From: Acanthochromis polyacanthus
Taxonomy: Eukaryota; Chordata; Actinopteri; Pomacentridae
Direction: 5' to 3'
Assembly: GCF_021347895.1 (NCBI RefSeq)
Contig: NC_067132.1
Location: forward strand, 9,416,995-9,480,994
DNA: 64,000 nucleotides
Shown here: piece after piece, positions 30,181-44,870 of the stretch
How the letters are laid out: every line of letters starts with the position of its first letter
Position numbering within the stretch: position 1 is the first letter of the stretch
Translations under genes and position numbers: made by a program
Notes under the pieces: generated by a model
What the model was told of the DNA's origin: nothing
The model's input: only the letters and a program-made list of their open reading frames with translations
The model's database searches: none

Positions 30181-31186
30181 AGCAGAGCATACTGAATAGT
30201 TTGAGGAGGCACAGGTTAAAACAAGATTTGATCGATCACTACTTTGGGCTGTCCAATGCAGAAAGGAGCAGTCTAAGGAGGGATGTCAGTGGTGCACATG
30301 CTCGGCAGGAATTTGCATGTGCAGAATATGCAGATACAACTTGCATGTATGGATCTTAGCCTTCACGTGGATTGGAAAAGTAGGATAATGACAACACTAC
30401 AGTGTGTTGTTCACCACCTGTCCTTGGGAACAACAGTGAGGGAATATCATCAACGCTTACATGAATGGAAAAACTGTTACCTAAACTGCATTCATCACAG
30501 TGTAAAGAAAAACTTTCAGTTTCAGCTTTGACTGGTTGCACTTGTATGTGCAAACACTGTTCCTGCACAGTAAAAAAAACACACTAACCCATCAGGTGCA
30601 TTTATTTTTGATTTTCTCTTCTAATAAAACGGTTAAAAGTAGGAGGTTGAACAGTGTCCTTGTTGACATTCTGCCTGACTCATGAAACCCTGATCATCTG
30701 AACACTTCGTTGTAGTGATGTTTCCATGTTCCAACGCCTCAACACGACCTTTTATAAGTAATCCAAAAAACAAAGAGCAAAAAATGATAAGACCTAGTTG
30801 TAATAAACCCAAATTATGCTTTGAAGGAAACGTTTGGGCGAAATGCATGCATTTGTTTTCTTGCTGAGACGCAAATGAGAATTTAATACCCCTCTCACAT
30901 CCGTCCATTAAATATGGAGCTATCCCGTATGAGCTGAATACCTGAGCTTCACACAATATGACAAACAGGTGGAAGCTGCAGTTGTGGTTCTGTTCAAAGC
31001 CTACCAGCACCTCTGATGTGCACAAACTGACATGCACCTTGTTTGTTTAATTCATGGGAAAAGAAACAATATTCTGCTGTTTTACAGGATGTTGCCCAGC
31101 AACCAGCAGAGGCTCTAGGAAGATAAAGGTTGTGGTCAATAAACAGACCAGTGCATAACCCTTTATAAAACGGCAAACAAGTGTAT

Positions 31187-31671
<485 letters not shown>

Positions 31672-34600
31672 TTACGATATTGGCAAGTGGAAGGTCATAC
31701 CTTTGTCTGGAGAGCATCTAAATAAAGAGATATTTTGCAATCATCTACATCAAGTTGCACTTTCGTGTCCAGCTGCCATTCTGATAATAAGACTGAGAAA
31801 TAAAATCTTGCTATTAATATTCATACAATTCCAAGCCTGAGCCCAAAACGCCCCTTTACTATCAGATAATGACCATCGACTTTCAATACTCACATTCACA
31901 CACACACATTCTCGCACACAAAGTCGGTTTCAATCTTTCATTTCAATGACTGCTCTAATCAAGGACACCTCCGCCTCTGCTTAGTAGATTCATGATGCAC
32001 CATAATTGGGAAGCTTGGCCTAGATGTGTGATACCCCAGTGAGGTGAAGGTGCTCTGGGGTCATGGCCACTCAATAACCCCCTCCTCCAATATGTCTGGA
32101 GCAGTGGCAGGGCCCAACCCACCAGAGCGCACTCCCTTTGAGATCCTCTATCTCTGTCTGGATCTTAATTGAAAATCGGAAGGGAGCGGGGAAAGTAGGT
32201 TGGGAGAGGGGGACAGTGGTATTTGCATTCAGAAAAGTGCATTTAAAATTAAGGTGAGAACATGGTGCCATTTGACGGGAGGGGGAGTGGGTGCTGATGG
32301 GGTCTAATAACTGTTATATGCATGAGAGGACAGGCTCTGTTCTGTTCTGTTCATGTTCGTACAGTGTGGCAATTAAATGACATCAGAAATTTCATCAAAT
32401 GATCTAATCTATTTTTTGAATGCACATGAAAATCTTTTGTCCTCTGTTGGAGGTTAAAATTACATGTTTAAGTGTATAAGTTGACTAGTAGGCAGGAAAT
32501 ATGCTTGTGAATGTGTCGTCTGGGAGCGGATCTTCCTTCAAACACCCTTTTTGTAATATCCCTTAAGAGGACCTGCAGACCTGCTGGCATTTGTTTGCAT
32601 GTAAACAATTCTTATTTAGGTTGTCAACCCCATTTAACAAAAGAGCTGCTTCATGTGTCACAGAGGGGCCGCCGTCAACGTGTCACTTTGCTGTCGACCG
32701 TACCTGACAATCCCAACTAAGATCAGACCGCCTCACAGGACCAACTCCAGATGACACAGGAAGAGAGGGAGGTGGAGCAGGAAGAGAGGAATGACAGCAC
32801 AGATGTATTATTCATTTATTCATCATCCCTTTCTTCTTTCCTCTCATCATTTCAAACCCATGAAAAAACCAGCCTGCCCTCTATTTTTCTGCCTCCGCAA
32901 ATGTCATCTGTTGGAGCGTGACTGAGACGGCGCAGGCGAGAAAGGACGTGTTTTCAGTCTGAATTTAGATTTTATGCACTCGTGCCAGCATCTGTGTTTC
33001 AGTTGTACAGACGTAGAACAAAGTGAGAGGCCAGCAGGTGGGATCATGCACCGTCCTGTCGCTCAGGTATGGAGAGCTGACAATTGTGCGACTGTTTGCG
33101 AGAGAAATTACGCACGCGAGCATTTGGGACAAATCTGCTTGTCTGAGCAAATAATGGTGAGAAATCTGTGGGCAGTAAGAGTCACATTTGGAGGGACAAC
33201 CCAGCGGTGGTGTCAATTCACTTAGTAGGAAATCAGATCTGCTGGTTTTTGCTACTGCTCTTTTTTTTTTTTTTTTTTAGCACAAATTCTCTTTTACTTT
33301 GGTACATGCAGAGCATTGACAAAATGCCCAGGATGGGGATGTGCATGAACCCAAACAGAAACAGCAATGGTTTTCCTCTGTTTGGCCTTCTGAGCCAGAG
33401 GTACCTGCTGTCAGATGTTGCACCTAAAAGTGTCTGTGGCAGTCATCATAACTATTTAAAGAGGTGGCAATGACGTCAAGGGCGAATGGCGACTCAAGTT
33501 CAATCAGTTACATTACCTGAAAATCAAATTAACAGCAATTTAAAAGCAGAACAATACAAATTGTTTGTGCCATTGTTACTAGAAAATTAATTTTGCCCAT
33601 TAATGGACCAAAAGTGAGGCAAAAATAGTATTTTTTTTTCTATTTTCCATTGTATTTTCCATATTTTTGAAATACACATATCAATAAAACTGACAGTGAG
33701 CTTACATGTCTAATGTAAAATAACATTAAAAATATGTAACTTCAAAATATCATAAAAGAAAAGGCCGTTAAATACATTCACAAGTATTTTTTATGTAGTA
33801 GATTAAATTTTTAATTCAAGTCTAATACTGAAAACATAATTCTAAAATTAGAAACATGAATGATAATTAACAGAAAAAGAAGTATCAATTTTGGAATTCT
33901 ATATTATATTATATATATTTGTCTTTACTTCACAGTATTATTTGGCACCCAACTGCCAGAGTAGAGCAATTTTTATAATTTTATTATACATTTTTTCTGC
34001 ATTGTACTTAAAGATTCAGTTACTACAGTCCATTAATGGAAACACAGCACTCAATTACTGATCTCATGTTCACTTCCTACTCATGATTAATTTTCCCATA
34101 GGAATTCTTGCTGTAATGAGATACTGCCTCCAAAACCTTTGTCCATGTTCCAGATGCTTCTTAAGCTCAAAAGGCTCCTGATTTAGGAGACTTTAACTGG
34201 CTGAGTCTTTGAAACTGAAACCCATATTGGAAAGCTTCGTTACTCAATGAAAAATGCATTGGCCACCTCCCAGACAAGTTAGATAAAAAAGTGGCACAAT
34301 TTCTTCTTCAAGCCATCCATCCTGTCCCCGCCCCTGGCCTATCTGTAATAGTGGGCCCAATCTATTTGGCTAACACATTCCCTCATCTCTCCTTCTTTAA
34401 GCAGTGTTTAAAAGCAATTTCCTCCATCCTGAACAGATGCTTCTATCCCCCTTCAAAGTCCTCCCATCATCTAAAATTAAGTAGCATTGAGGATTGCTCA
34501 CAGGCAAATCCACAGCTTTAACTTGCATTTTACATTAACTTGTTCCTGTCTCCATCTCCCTCGCAGGAAGTTAAATGTGTCAAACTGCACACCGGCCTTG

Positions 34601-36499
34601 TTGCTAAGTGGCGTGTGCTAAAAGCCCTCTGTGCTCACAGTTACCCTGGTGACTTATGACTTTTACTTTCTTTTCTTCATTTTTCCTACTACCAACCCAT
34701 CTTACCCACATTTAAAAACGACCCCAAAGAGTTAAATCTCAAAGCATCCTGCTCCCTAGGAAAGTGCAGCTCGGGTCTGATCGACCAGCGAGAGAGGGGG
34801 TTCTGTGCATTAGCTTCAACGCCTCAGAGAGGGGCAAGAGGCGCAGAGCAATGCCCAGTAAGGTGCTTCACTGAAATGGCTCTTCTGAAGTTTGAGGGGG
34901 GCGATTCAGTTGACTGCATGGATGCATAGCTGGGTTGAAGGAGCTTGAAACTGCCTTCAATCACTGTGTGAAGCCCTGCATGAGACGCTGGTGCAGAGGT
35001 TTGCATTGTTAGCATGTGCACCAGTGGACAGCACACAGCCCAAATATTGCTTTGTTTTGAAAGAAGAAAAAAGAGAACGCAAAATTCTTTCTTCTGCCTG
35101 TAATATCCTCTTAAACATGAGTGTATTGTAAAACAAACAAAAAAAAGATGTCTCCTATTACTATTTTTATTTCTCTTACTTAATTGCACACATAAATCAC
35201 AACTGTAACATGAAATGGTTCCATCAGTGCCACGCAGAGCAGCAGCTGCACCTGCGAGTCGCTGTAATTTCCTTTTAATTGTGATGAAGTTGCAGAGAGA
35301 GACAGAGAGGGAGAGAGCGAGATCAATTAAGACCTCTTTGTCCGTCTGCTGACTCCTGTGTCGACTCTCTCATTCATTCCCTGCCTGCTGTACGAATGCT
35401 TTAATTGAGTTTGGTTGGACCGAGTGCTTCAGTCTGCTCAATGAGAGAATGGCTGACAAGGACCAGGAAAAGAGATACTTTGGTGTGTGTGCGGCTTACA
35501 CTGGCATCACTCACACTGAGATTCACCTGCACCCTGTCACAATAACACAATGAAGGGCACATAGGAAGTCATAGGTAGACACAGTGAAGAGGAGCATAAA
35601 AATAAAAGCATCTGTGACAGGATTGTAGTAACGGTGCACAACTGAGAGACACTAAATATTCATAAAGCTACAAGTCATTAACAGCTTTTAAGTAAAAAAT
35701 GTGTCATTTTGGTTTGTGAGGGTGTAAATGTGTACAACCTGGCATGGAAGTCCCTCCAACTTACATGGACATTTGAGATTAGTCAAACTGTGTCTGTGCT
35801 TCCACTACGGGGCTGTTCGCATTTGTATGTAGTTATGCTGATCGCTTGATGGGAAAAACATGTGGTTAATAGAGCACTTATGATTCTTAGTTACATTGCT
35901 GATGATAGAGACTATTAGGGAGTCAACTGAAGTAGGCAGTCTGCCTGCAAAGTTTGTTTGTTCATGTCTGTGTGGACCTTTTCCACTTTATATGTTAATT
36001 TGTGAAATTGTTTACCAGCCAATGTGTATCTAAACACTCGTGAGACTGAGAGCGTCTGTGCAGCGGTGTGTATGTGCGGGTGTGAATAAATGGGTGTGTG
36101 CATGTTTGTCTGGAGTCCTTTTCCATCCTTGCTGGTTGACAGACTGTGTCAGAGCTGCCTGGGAAATGATGTTTCCACCTGTGACATCTCACAAAGACAG
36201 TGAAGGACACAGTCTAGTTCTCGCTCTTTCTTTCTCGCTGTCTCTCTCGCTGTCCATTTCTCTTCTCTCTCACCTTAATGAGAATTGACACCTATCCTCC
36301 ATTCTGTCAGCCTCATCCAGATTGAGGTCCAAACCAGGGGGACAGACACGGTAAGAAGCTATTTTTACCAAGGTTGTGACAGTGCCCCTAGTGATACAAG
36401 TGGGAAAGTGATGTTTTACCCCCACTGTATTTAACCAATGTAATGTCTTTCAAACATTTTACTCATGAGAGCTTAGCCTGGTTTTAATGAAGAAAGGGT

Positions 36500-36503
<4 letters not shown>

Positions 36504-36574
<71 letters not shown>

Positions 36575-36578
36575 AAAA
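36504..36578. repeat. (GAAA)n tetranucleotide array
   Basis: About 18 units of GAAA (read AAGAAAG...), pure purine on the plus strand. Confidence 0.98.
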
Positions 36579-36639
36579 GGTGCCCTTTGGAGAAAATCTC
36601 TTTTTTTAATCTTGGACCCTTCTAAAAGCACAATAATAT

Positions 36640-37030
36640 AAACTCATGACAAACACACACTTCAGTGTCAGATACAATCAGCGGGGTCCTCAACATGTTT
36701 AAAGTGGCCTAAATGAGGCACATCCATCTGCTGCTGGGTGATCACAGTGGATTTTTCAGCAAAGAAAATAAACCTCTGTAACTGAAAGAAAAAACAATTT
36801 ATTTGAAGAAATCAGCCTCAAACTACACGCCCCACACCAGCTTAGGACTGGACAAGTACAAACATGGAAGGGTCTGAAAACACAAAAGTTGCAAAGGCAG
36901 TGCATGAACGAGTTACAAGGTTAAAGACCCCCTCCAGTGAAAAGGAAGCTGTCCTTCTGTTTGGGTTATAGGTGAGTAGTTGAAGGGTAAGTAGAAAAAG
37001 AGGGGGTGACCTCACAGATCTGCACATTCA
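36640..37030 (+). repeat. Unnamed dispersed repeat, copy 3 (centre deleted)
   Basis: It shares CTTCAGTGTCAGATACAATC, AACATGTTTAAAGTGGCCTA, CTGCTGCTGGGTGATCACAG, AGCTTAGGACTGGACAAG, CCCCTCCAGTGAAAAGGAAG and CCTCACAGATCTGCACATTC with 23067-23790, but lacks about 250 bases of its centre. That centre is what the copy at 29965-30180 consists of. Confidence 0.8.
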
Positions 37031-37675
37031 GGGATCAGTATACCTTGTATCATTATGATACAAGGAGGTGTGTTTTTTGTGGTTAAATAAATGTAAAAAT
37101 CAATACAATTCTGGGTTTGTTCCATACTAAGTACACCAAAAGCTTCCAACAGGCACTCACACTATTTGAACATTCAGTAAAATCAATGCATAATTAAAGA
37201 AATAGCACCATAACTATGATAATAATTAATGAAAAGTGGCTATAATCTGATGTCAGCACTCATTGCCTTTCCTATTACAAGGAGTAAAACCTAATTCAGG
37301 TAGTCTGCAGGGCAGCTATGATGACAGTGCTGCCATGCTATTACAAGTCTGTGCGCCACAGGCTAGCTGGTAGTAGTTAGTTCCTGGCTCTCAGTGATGT
37401 TGTGCAACACTTCCTATACTTCAGAGTGACGAGCATGCTGCAGACAACCCCCTGGGTTTTTTTACACTTCAGCGACAACTCAGAGTACTCTGCAGTCTCA
37501 TCTTCTGCCCTCACATAAGTTAGATAATTACACGTTCATCAATCAGACAGATACAGATTGCTACATGAGCTGAAACTAGAAGGTTTCCTCATGGTTAAAG
37601 CACTGATCTCTGTGGAGTATATGTCATATTCAGAGAACAATGATGTTTAATTTTTTTTAATAGTCCTTGTACTGC

Positions 37676-37906
37676 AGCTGCTCAGTGGGGCAGTGGTTAG
37701 CACTTCTGCCTTGCAACAAGAAGATCCCTGGTTCAAATCCCGGGGTGGGTCTGGGATCTTTCTGCATGGAGTTTGCATGTTCTCCCTGAGCATGCGTGGG
37801 TTTTCTCCGGGCACTCCGGCTTCCTCCCACAGTCCAAAAAATATGCTGAGGTTAATTGAGTACTCTAAATTGCCCGTAAGTGTGACTGTTTGTCTGTATA
37901 TCAGGG
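37676..37906 (+). mobile_element. V-SINE/AFC-like SINE, 3' end missing
   Basis: The head is GCTGCTCAGTGGGGCAGTGG with A-box-like GCAGTGGTTAG (37691-37701), and GGTTCAAATCC (37730-37740) is the B box. The body GGAGTTTGCATGTTCTCCC...TTTTCTCCGGGCACTCCG...TGCTGAGGTTAATTGAGTAC matches the copy at 8906-9264 in reverse. It stops after GTTTGTCTGTATATCAGGG, so the L2-like tail is absent. Loss of the 3' part is unlike normal 5' truncation and suggests a later deletion. Confidence 0.9.
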
Positions 37907-40353
37907 ATGGGATCAGCAAGTTCTAAATAAATGAGAAATAGCATGAGGAAGTAGATGTATTGTTGTTGAGAGGAGAGATATTTCCATTCTCTCACAGCGC
38001 CTGAACTTCAAAGCCCAGATGCTTTGCTTCAATCCTCACAGTGCGCTCACAAACTTCTCTCGAGCACAGAGATTTGTCTTTTGTTTTCTTGAGATGCTAC
38101 ATTCCAACATGAGCCTGGAAATACTTTTAAAAGCTGTTATTTTTGCTTCTGAAGGACAAAGTTGATGGCATCTCAGTGAGGATTTGTTTAAGTATCAAGG
38201 GGGCATTGTTGTGAAAAGGGAAGTATTCATACAGGCGTGGGTGATGGTGCAGAACAGTCAAAATGAAAGCTAAAACTTTCCCAAGAGTTAAACACTGCAG
38301 AGCGCAGACTTAATGCAGTTAGTTGGAAAGCTGATGGAAGCATCTCTGCAAAACTGAACATCTTAAAATAGCAGATTTAGGTGTCTAATTTCTGATGTCT
38401 AGACTGTATAAAACAAGTTCATCATTTGAATACATACAGGTCTAGAAAGAAGCAGGAATGGACTGGGAGCCTGGCTGGAGTGAGCAGACACCCTGCAACT
38501 GGACTTTATCAACTCCTGGGATGAAAACCAGGTGGATACTAGAAACATTCCTTTTTCATCTTAGAAGAGGCTGCTTGTATCAGAGCAGTGTACACTAAAT
38601 TTTTCTGACACTGTTCCACATTCCGTTCTCGACAGAAAAACCTTTTATCTTCTCATTTATCCAGATTATTCTGCAAAGCCACTATATCAACCAGTACCTC
38701 GTATCTGTTTAACTGTAAATCATTTAGACATGGCTTTTCCTGTTTGGCTCTGAAATCAAACTAATGAAGGAGGAGGCAGGCACCGCTGAGGGAATAAATG
38801 TAGCGGGTCAGGACCCAATACTCAAATGAACTTAGCGCAGATATGCAAAGTAATAATTTACAACCTTTATTTATCCAGTGCAGCCTGACAGATGACACAT
38901 GCTGGTTTCCATCACTATTTTGAATCACTTTCACACACTCTTCAACCCTGTGCACTGGCAGTCTGTACTAAACTGGTACAAACACAATCCTCTGCAGCTG
39001 GCTGTCATATCAACGGATTAAAATAAATCTCAAGTGCATTGAAGTTTTGGTCTTGATTATCTGGAGTGGATTTGAATCTTCAAGCCAAACATCAACACTC
39101 CCACCACCGAGCGGATAGAACGAGGCAGAGGAATTCATAATAAAACTAACAAAACAGTCTGTAATACAGCAGCGGCAAATAAAAGCATGCGTATCTTTAC
39201 ATTACCATTTTAACGCAGGTCTAAAGCACCAGGTTGTAATATATACAGTCTGTTTTATGTTCGTTTGAGGCCTGTAAAACCGATGTGATACAACAATGGT
39301 TCATAACTATGGGGCAGTAAGTGAGAGCAAAGCAGTAAAATGTGAACAAACAAAGACGACGTACGTACAAACACACAGAACACACACCTTTTAGGTATTG
39401 GCTAGAGTTGTCAAGAAAAAAAAGTAGGTCACTTAATGTCTCTCGACTTTGAGTGTGAGATGGGATTTCTGCCTCCAAAACAACCATTTATCTTGAGGGC
39501 CAACCCATTACCACACTAACAGGTGGGCTGTATCGTTCACTGGAAACCCAAAGAGAAGAGAAAAGAAGAAATGATTGAGGAGGGAAAGATAAGAACGTAC
39601 ATTTCTAAAACTTTTCAACGATGAAAACGAGAAAGGGAAAAGACAGGTGAGCAGATCACAAAAAAAGATCTTTTTTGATTAGTTATTTGGCTTTTCCTAA
39701 CCACCATCAGATACTGAAAAGGCCTTTTAAGATTCCCCAAATTAATAGAAAGAAGTGAGCAGGGCTGAAAGTCATTTTACAATTCAGCTACAAGTGAAGA
39801 AAATAAACACATGAATAAAGAGGATTAAACAGTAGAGAAATGGAAAATGCAAAGTTGTTCAATTCCCATGGGGGGGAAAAAAAGGACAAGAGAAGCAAGG
39901 GCCTGAATTAAAATGACTTTACCAGCCAACCAGCCATTTTTGCACTTTGTGTATGCACTGTAGGTGTATATAGCTGTGGCCTTGGCAAGGCATGTCCCAT
40001 GAGGAAGGAAGGAAGGCTGCATAATACTGGAGGCCAAAGGTGAGACTTTCACAGCTCTGCACAATACATATTCAGTTCATACAGAGCCCTGGCTGCACTG
40101 CTGCAAGAGCTTAATTAAAAAGTAACAGTTCCAGTACACTGGAGTCTGGCTGACCCACATCCCCTGCTGGCTCAGTATGCCTGTTAACGCTGCGTATGTG
40201 TGCGTGTGTGTATGTGTGTGTGTGTGTGTATGTGCTGGGATGTTGGGGGCACTTGAAAAGGAAAATGAGAAACAGTATAAGTCAGACAGAATGATGATAC
40301 ACGCTTTAAGCAGCTGTTAGCATATGAGTAAAAGAGAATGTGCACCTGACGTG

Positions 40354-40385
<32 letters not shown>

Positions 40386-41701
40386 TGCGTGTGTGACTTT
40401 GAGGACATGAAATATTCAGAATAACCCTAGGCACTGGTATATGGCACACTCCTGCCTTATGTGCACACACCGTTCATGTCTATGTGCACGCATGCATGTG
40501 TGTGTTTGTGTGATTACATAGACGGGGAGTGTGTGAGGAAGTCTGAGAGCGTTTCAGCCATATGCTGTGGACCTAATCCACTATGACAAACCTCTGACAT
40601 CACGTGAACAACAGGCATGCTGAGCAAATCCACTCATTCATAATAAATGAGAGAGAGAGAGATGGAGAGGGTGGGGAAGGTGGGAGATGGGGGAGGGTTG
40701 AGAGTCTCCAGGGAAAACAAAATCAAGATACTAAAAAAAGAAATAAATACAGCAACTCTATTTGTGGCAGCCTGCAAGAGAAAAAGTCTTTAAGCTTGTA
40801 GTTCTGTCACCGCATGCGCACATGTGACCTCAATCAGGCAATCATAAGAAAAAGCAAAAATTGTTATAAAATTAAATAATGGCAATAGATAGAACAAGGA
40901 ACAAAATGCCTACATGATTGGATTGTCTATAAAATTCTAGAACCTGAGCACAGCAATCATGCAAGAAGTGTCTTGTAAAATTTTAGAGTGATTAAACCTC
41001 TCTTGGCACAGCATTTTAAAAGTGAAATACAGCACTTTCAAAAGAATCAGCACATAACAGTACTGAAGTGGTGAAATTTCCTACTTTCTCTTTTTACCCC
41101 CCTGGTGTGTCGGGGTTCTCTGCTTAAGTCTCTAAAGTCCTCTGACAAGCTTGATGAGCCCTGGCTGAATTTTATTATGGGGATGCTCCAGTTGGACTGA
41201 GGTCTACAGACTGAGTGAGGGTTTAAATCCCACAAGAGGTTGGGGGCTGGAAAGGTGGAAGTACTGTATGAGTCCCTGGGAGTCTTTTACCCACAGTTTG
41301 ACGACTGCTGCCGATCCATTATTTAACACACACACACACACACCCAAACATATGCTTTACCATGTTCACACACCTTGCCATGCAGTCTGGTTTACTGATT
41401 TCTGCTAAGGAAAAGTCATTCTATAGTGCAATGCATGCGGGCAATAACTTGGAATAACTGAACATTTCTGCTGTTCAGTCATGAAATCAGATTCTGTGCA
41501 TTTCTTTACCAGCCTAGGAAACACTCATCCCTCCACAGTGGCACATACAAGCATACAAATATTATGCACATACTAGCCAATTAACACCTCATATAAACGC
41601 TGTTCTTCTTTCTTCAGACACTTTCTACACTGTCTGTAGTCCATCAAGTTATAAATAATTCAGCTGACTTCACTGCAAAGTAGGAATCAACCCGCTGCCT
41701 A

Positions 41702-41923
<222 letters not shown>

Positions 41924-43369
41924 TTATATACGATTACATGATTGTAGAAGTTTCTTCACAATTCTAAAACCTAAAACTGCACCAGTGCTCAGTTTTATAA
42001 CATTCCATCAGCGGTGTCTGATAGTAAATGTGGAAATATGCTGAGACACACACACACACTTCCACAGACACATCTGTGTAAACATAATAATTATATTTCC
42101 ACTTCACCAATTACCAAGATGATACTGTGTACAGATAACTTTAGCCAAGACTAGCTGAACTATGTGACTGCACTATGAAATTTTCATATCAGGTTGTGCC
42201 TGAAGGACAAAAACATCCTCAGAAAGATTAAATAACTGCTCATCAGGGACATGTTTCCAAAGCTGAATGCATACAAAGACGAGCCAAGAGAACAACTGCC
42301 AAACAGTGGCATCCACATGACACCCTCAAGAAGACTAATAGACCATGAAGACTCATAAGAAAAACACATCAATGATCTCATGTCTACTACCCTGAATACC
42401 ACTTCTTAAAGTCACCGAAAAAGTTGGAGTTTTATCCATTCTCCTTCACTCTTCTCCAAGGACAAATGTGAGCAGGAGAAGAGCTCCCCTGATCTGTATT
42501 CTGTCCCGCCTGACCCTCCCCGCTGAGGACTTCTTTGAAAGGCTCCTTTGCTTCTCCTCGGGAGTCAAAGTCAATGGGGAATGTGCAGGCACTCAGCGCC
42601 AAGGGCAGCAGAAGCATTGTTCGGCGGCATGAGAAGTGGCATTACAATACAGAGGTGGATGATTCACTCTGAAAACTGATCAGTGCATGACTTAAATACG
42701 CACATTAAAAAACATCAAACCAAACTCAACACAAGCGACAGGCTCTGAATTCCGCCACACACCTGCTTACCATTACACAAAGGTTTTCAGAAATTCTGGA
42801 CTTCCTGTGGTCTTTGCTTTTGTTTCCATTATCGCAGAGCCATTCTGCAAATTTAATAGCTTCGGAACAATTGTGTGTAATCACTAACAGCAGACAACAA
42901 TATTTACTCTGGCAGGATCCCAACATGAATCTGAGAGTCATTTAATTTCACTGGGGCCCGACAAATGATAAATGCACATTGTGGAAGCAAATCTGAGCAC
43001 CAATCAACACAGCAATGAGGTGTATAGTTTAGTTTTGGTATCTGCACAGAAAAAAAAAAGACAAGAAAAGCAAAGGAACAAAACAAAACAGCTGTGTGGG
43101 GGAGGACTGACACCAAGGTGGGCTTATACAGGTCTTCACATAAGAAGAAAAGTCACACAAAAAAAAATTCAAAAGGTCCGTTTGGAGGTTATTTGTCATA
43201 TCTGTCAGGGCTCTTATCAGAGGTATGTGACTAAAGAGATTTATCATGCCTTGTGTAAATACATGTTCTATATCACAGACTTCAAACAGTGATGTCATGA
43301 GCATAGACTGAGTAATATAGTGAAGATACCAGCTTACTTTCCAACCACAATCTATTTATTGCGTTGTTT

Positions 43370-43445
43370 CATTTCCATTTTCATTTATTGCTTTATTTGA
43401 CAGGGAGAGTGCTCGTTGATCAACAGAAAAGTGACTATAAATGAG
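43370..43445. repeat. Possible interspersed repeat fragment (TTTGACAGGGAGAGTGC type)
   Basis: GCTTTATTTGACAGGGAGAGTGCTCGTTGATCAACAG recalls a fish repeat with TTTAACAGGGACAATGCACATTAATGAACA. The similarity is short and from memory. Confidence 0.35.
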
Positions 43446-44029
43446 ACAAAATGGAAATCTAATTCAGGATAAGCTTGTTTATACCTGAATTCCTTGGGCA
43501 TTCTTGCTGCGCTGCTCCGTGACTAGAAAACTATCCAAAAGCCCCTGGATGTACTTGCACATTTGCTAATTGATTCTTTTGAAAGCCTCATCCTTTTGTC
43601 TTTGGACTGCTCATCTGAACCAGTTAAGATGGCTGCCAACACTGTACAGGTGGAATGAAGGCTATTTCTCACTTGGGCAGCTTGACAGAGGACCACAGGT
43701 AATTGAATTCACCCGGTACTGTAAATCAGCAGGACTGGAGTAATGGCAGTGATAAACTCCAGGAAGTAGGGTAGATGAAGCTGGGTCTATCACTTTCATT
43801 GGAGAGGACAGAAGTTAAATTACAGCTGCATACTGATAATTCATCTTGCTAATTGGAAGCTTTTTAAGGTTCGGGGAAAGTTGTGAAATACATTTTTTTG
43901 TTTAGAAAATACAAATGCAGTCATCTCTGACATAGCTGAGAATGACAGTCAAAAACAGTATTCCAATGTTTGGCCTTTACTTTATCATTGATTCCCTGCT
44001 AAACAATATATCATGTGTGACCAGAACAG

Positions 44030-44377
44030 ATTCAGTGCGCCTTGGCATTAATTCTCCAAGTTTCTGGAAGTCTACTGAAGGGGTGAACACTATTCTTCCA
44101 AAAGATTTTCCGTCTTTCGGTGTTTTAATGATAGTGGTGGAGGGTGCTGCATAACTCATCAGTCTAAAACAGTCTTACATAGGTAAACACACGGGGTGAG
44201 ATCTGTTGACTGTGATGGCCATAACATCTGATTCCCCTTGTGACCTATGGGTGAGCGCATTGTCATCCTGGAGGAGAGAATTCCTTTATGACTGAAATGT
44301 TTCATCACAGGACAAAGGTGATCCCTTTTGTATGGATTTGCAGTGATCTCTCCCTCCAAGGGCACAAGTGGAACCAA
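44030..44377 (-). pseudogene. Tc1-like transposase remnant
   Basis: The minus-strand frame gives LVPLEGEITANPYKRDHL, then PVMKHFSHKG and MLWPSQSTDLTP. These match in order a well-known Tc1-like transposase (LVPLEG, MMKHF, MLWPSQSPDLNP), the last being around the catalytic DDE region. The Asp-Leu-Asn-Pro motif is changed to DLTP, the block between MKHF and MLWPSQS is shortened, and the N-terminal half and outer repeats are missing. Sequence further left (GCCTTGGCATTAATTCTCC, TGAACACTATTCTTCC) matches the same element's 3' part. It is inactive. Confidence 0.85.
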
Positions 44378-44639
44378 CTCATAACAGAAAAATCTGTGCT
44401 GTTACCACACAATTCTATCCCTGTGCAACTAAATTGCATTCTCATTTAAATATGAGAAAAACATATTTTCCACTGGATTGTATCTGTTTATGATGTGTAA
44501 CAAATGCTTTTCAAATGAACAAATATTTATCTATTTTATTGCTTTACTGTCACTCACATATTAGATAGGGTGGAGTTGTTGCCCTGGTAACCCAAAAAAT
44601 GAAAGGAAAGCTTCAAACATGTTGTTAACATTTTGTTTT

Positions 44640-44870
44640 TGTTTTTTTATTTAAACTGTGCTATTTTCCTAAACCTAGCAAAGTGGTTTTGGCAACTAAA
44701 CTTAACCACGTTTCTAACATATGGTTTTTATTGTGAAAGTAAAATCTAAAATTTAAAAAAAAAAAATGTAGAAACAAAACTTCTTCTGAAGAATATTGGC
44801 CCCATACAGTCACAAACCCCAGTCTCCTGAGTGAAAGGCCTGCTGGCAGCTTTTTTCTCCATCTCCTTTC
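44640..44870. repeat. Possible interspersed repeat fragment (CTAAACTTAACCA type)
   Basis: TTTCCTAAACCTAGCAAAG and TTTTGGCAACTAAACTTAACC resemble fish repeats rich in CCTAAACCTAACC words; an A12 run follows. Family and ends are not established. Confidence 0.35.
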
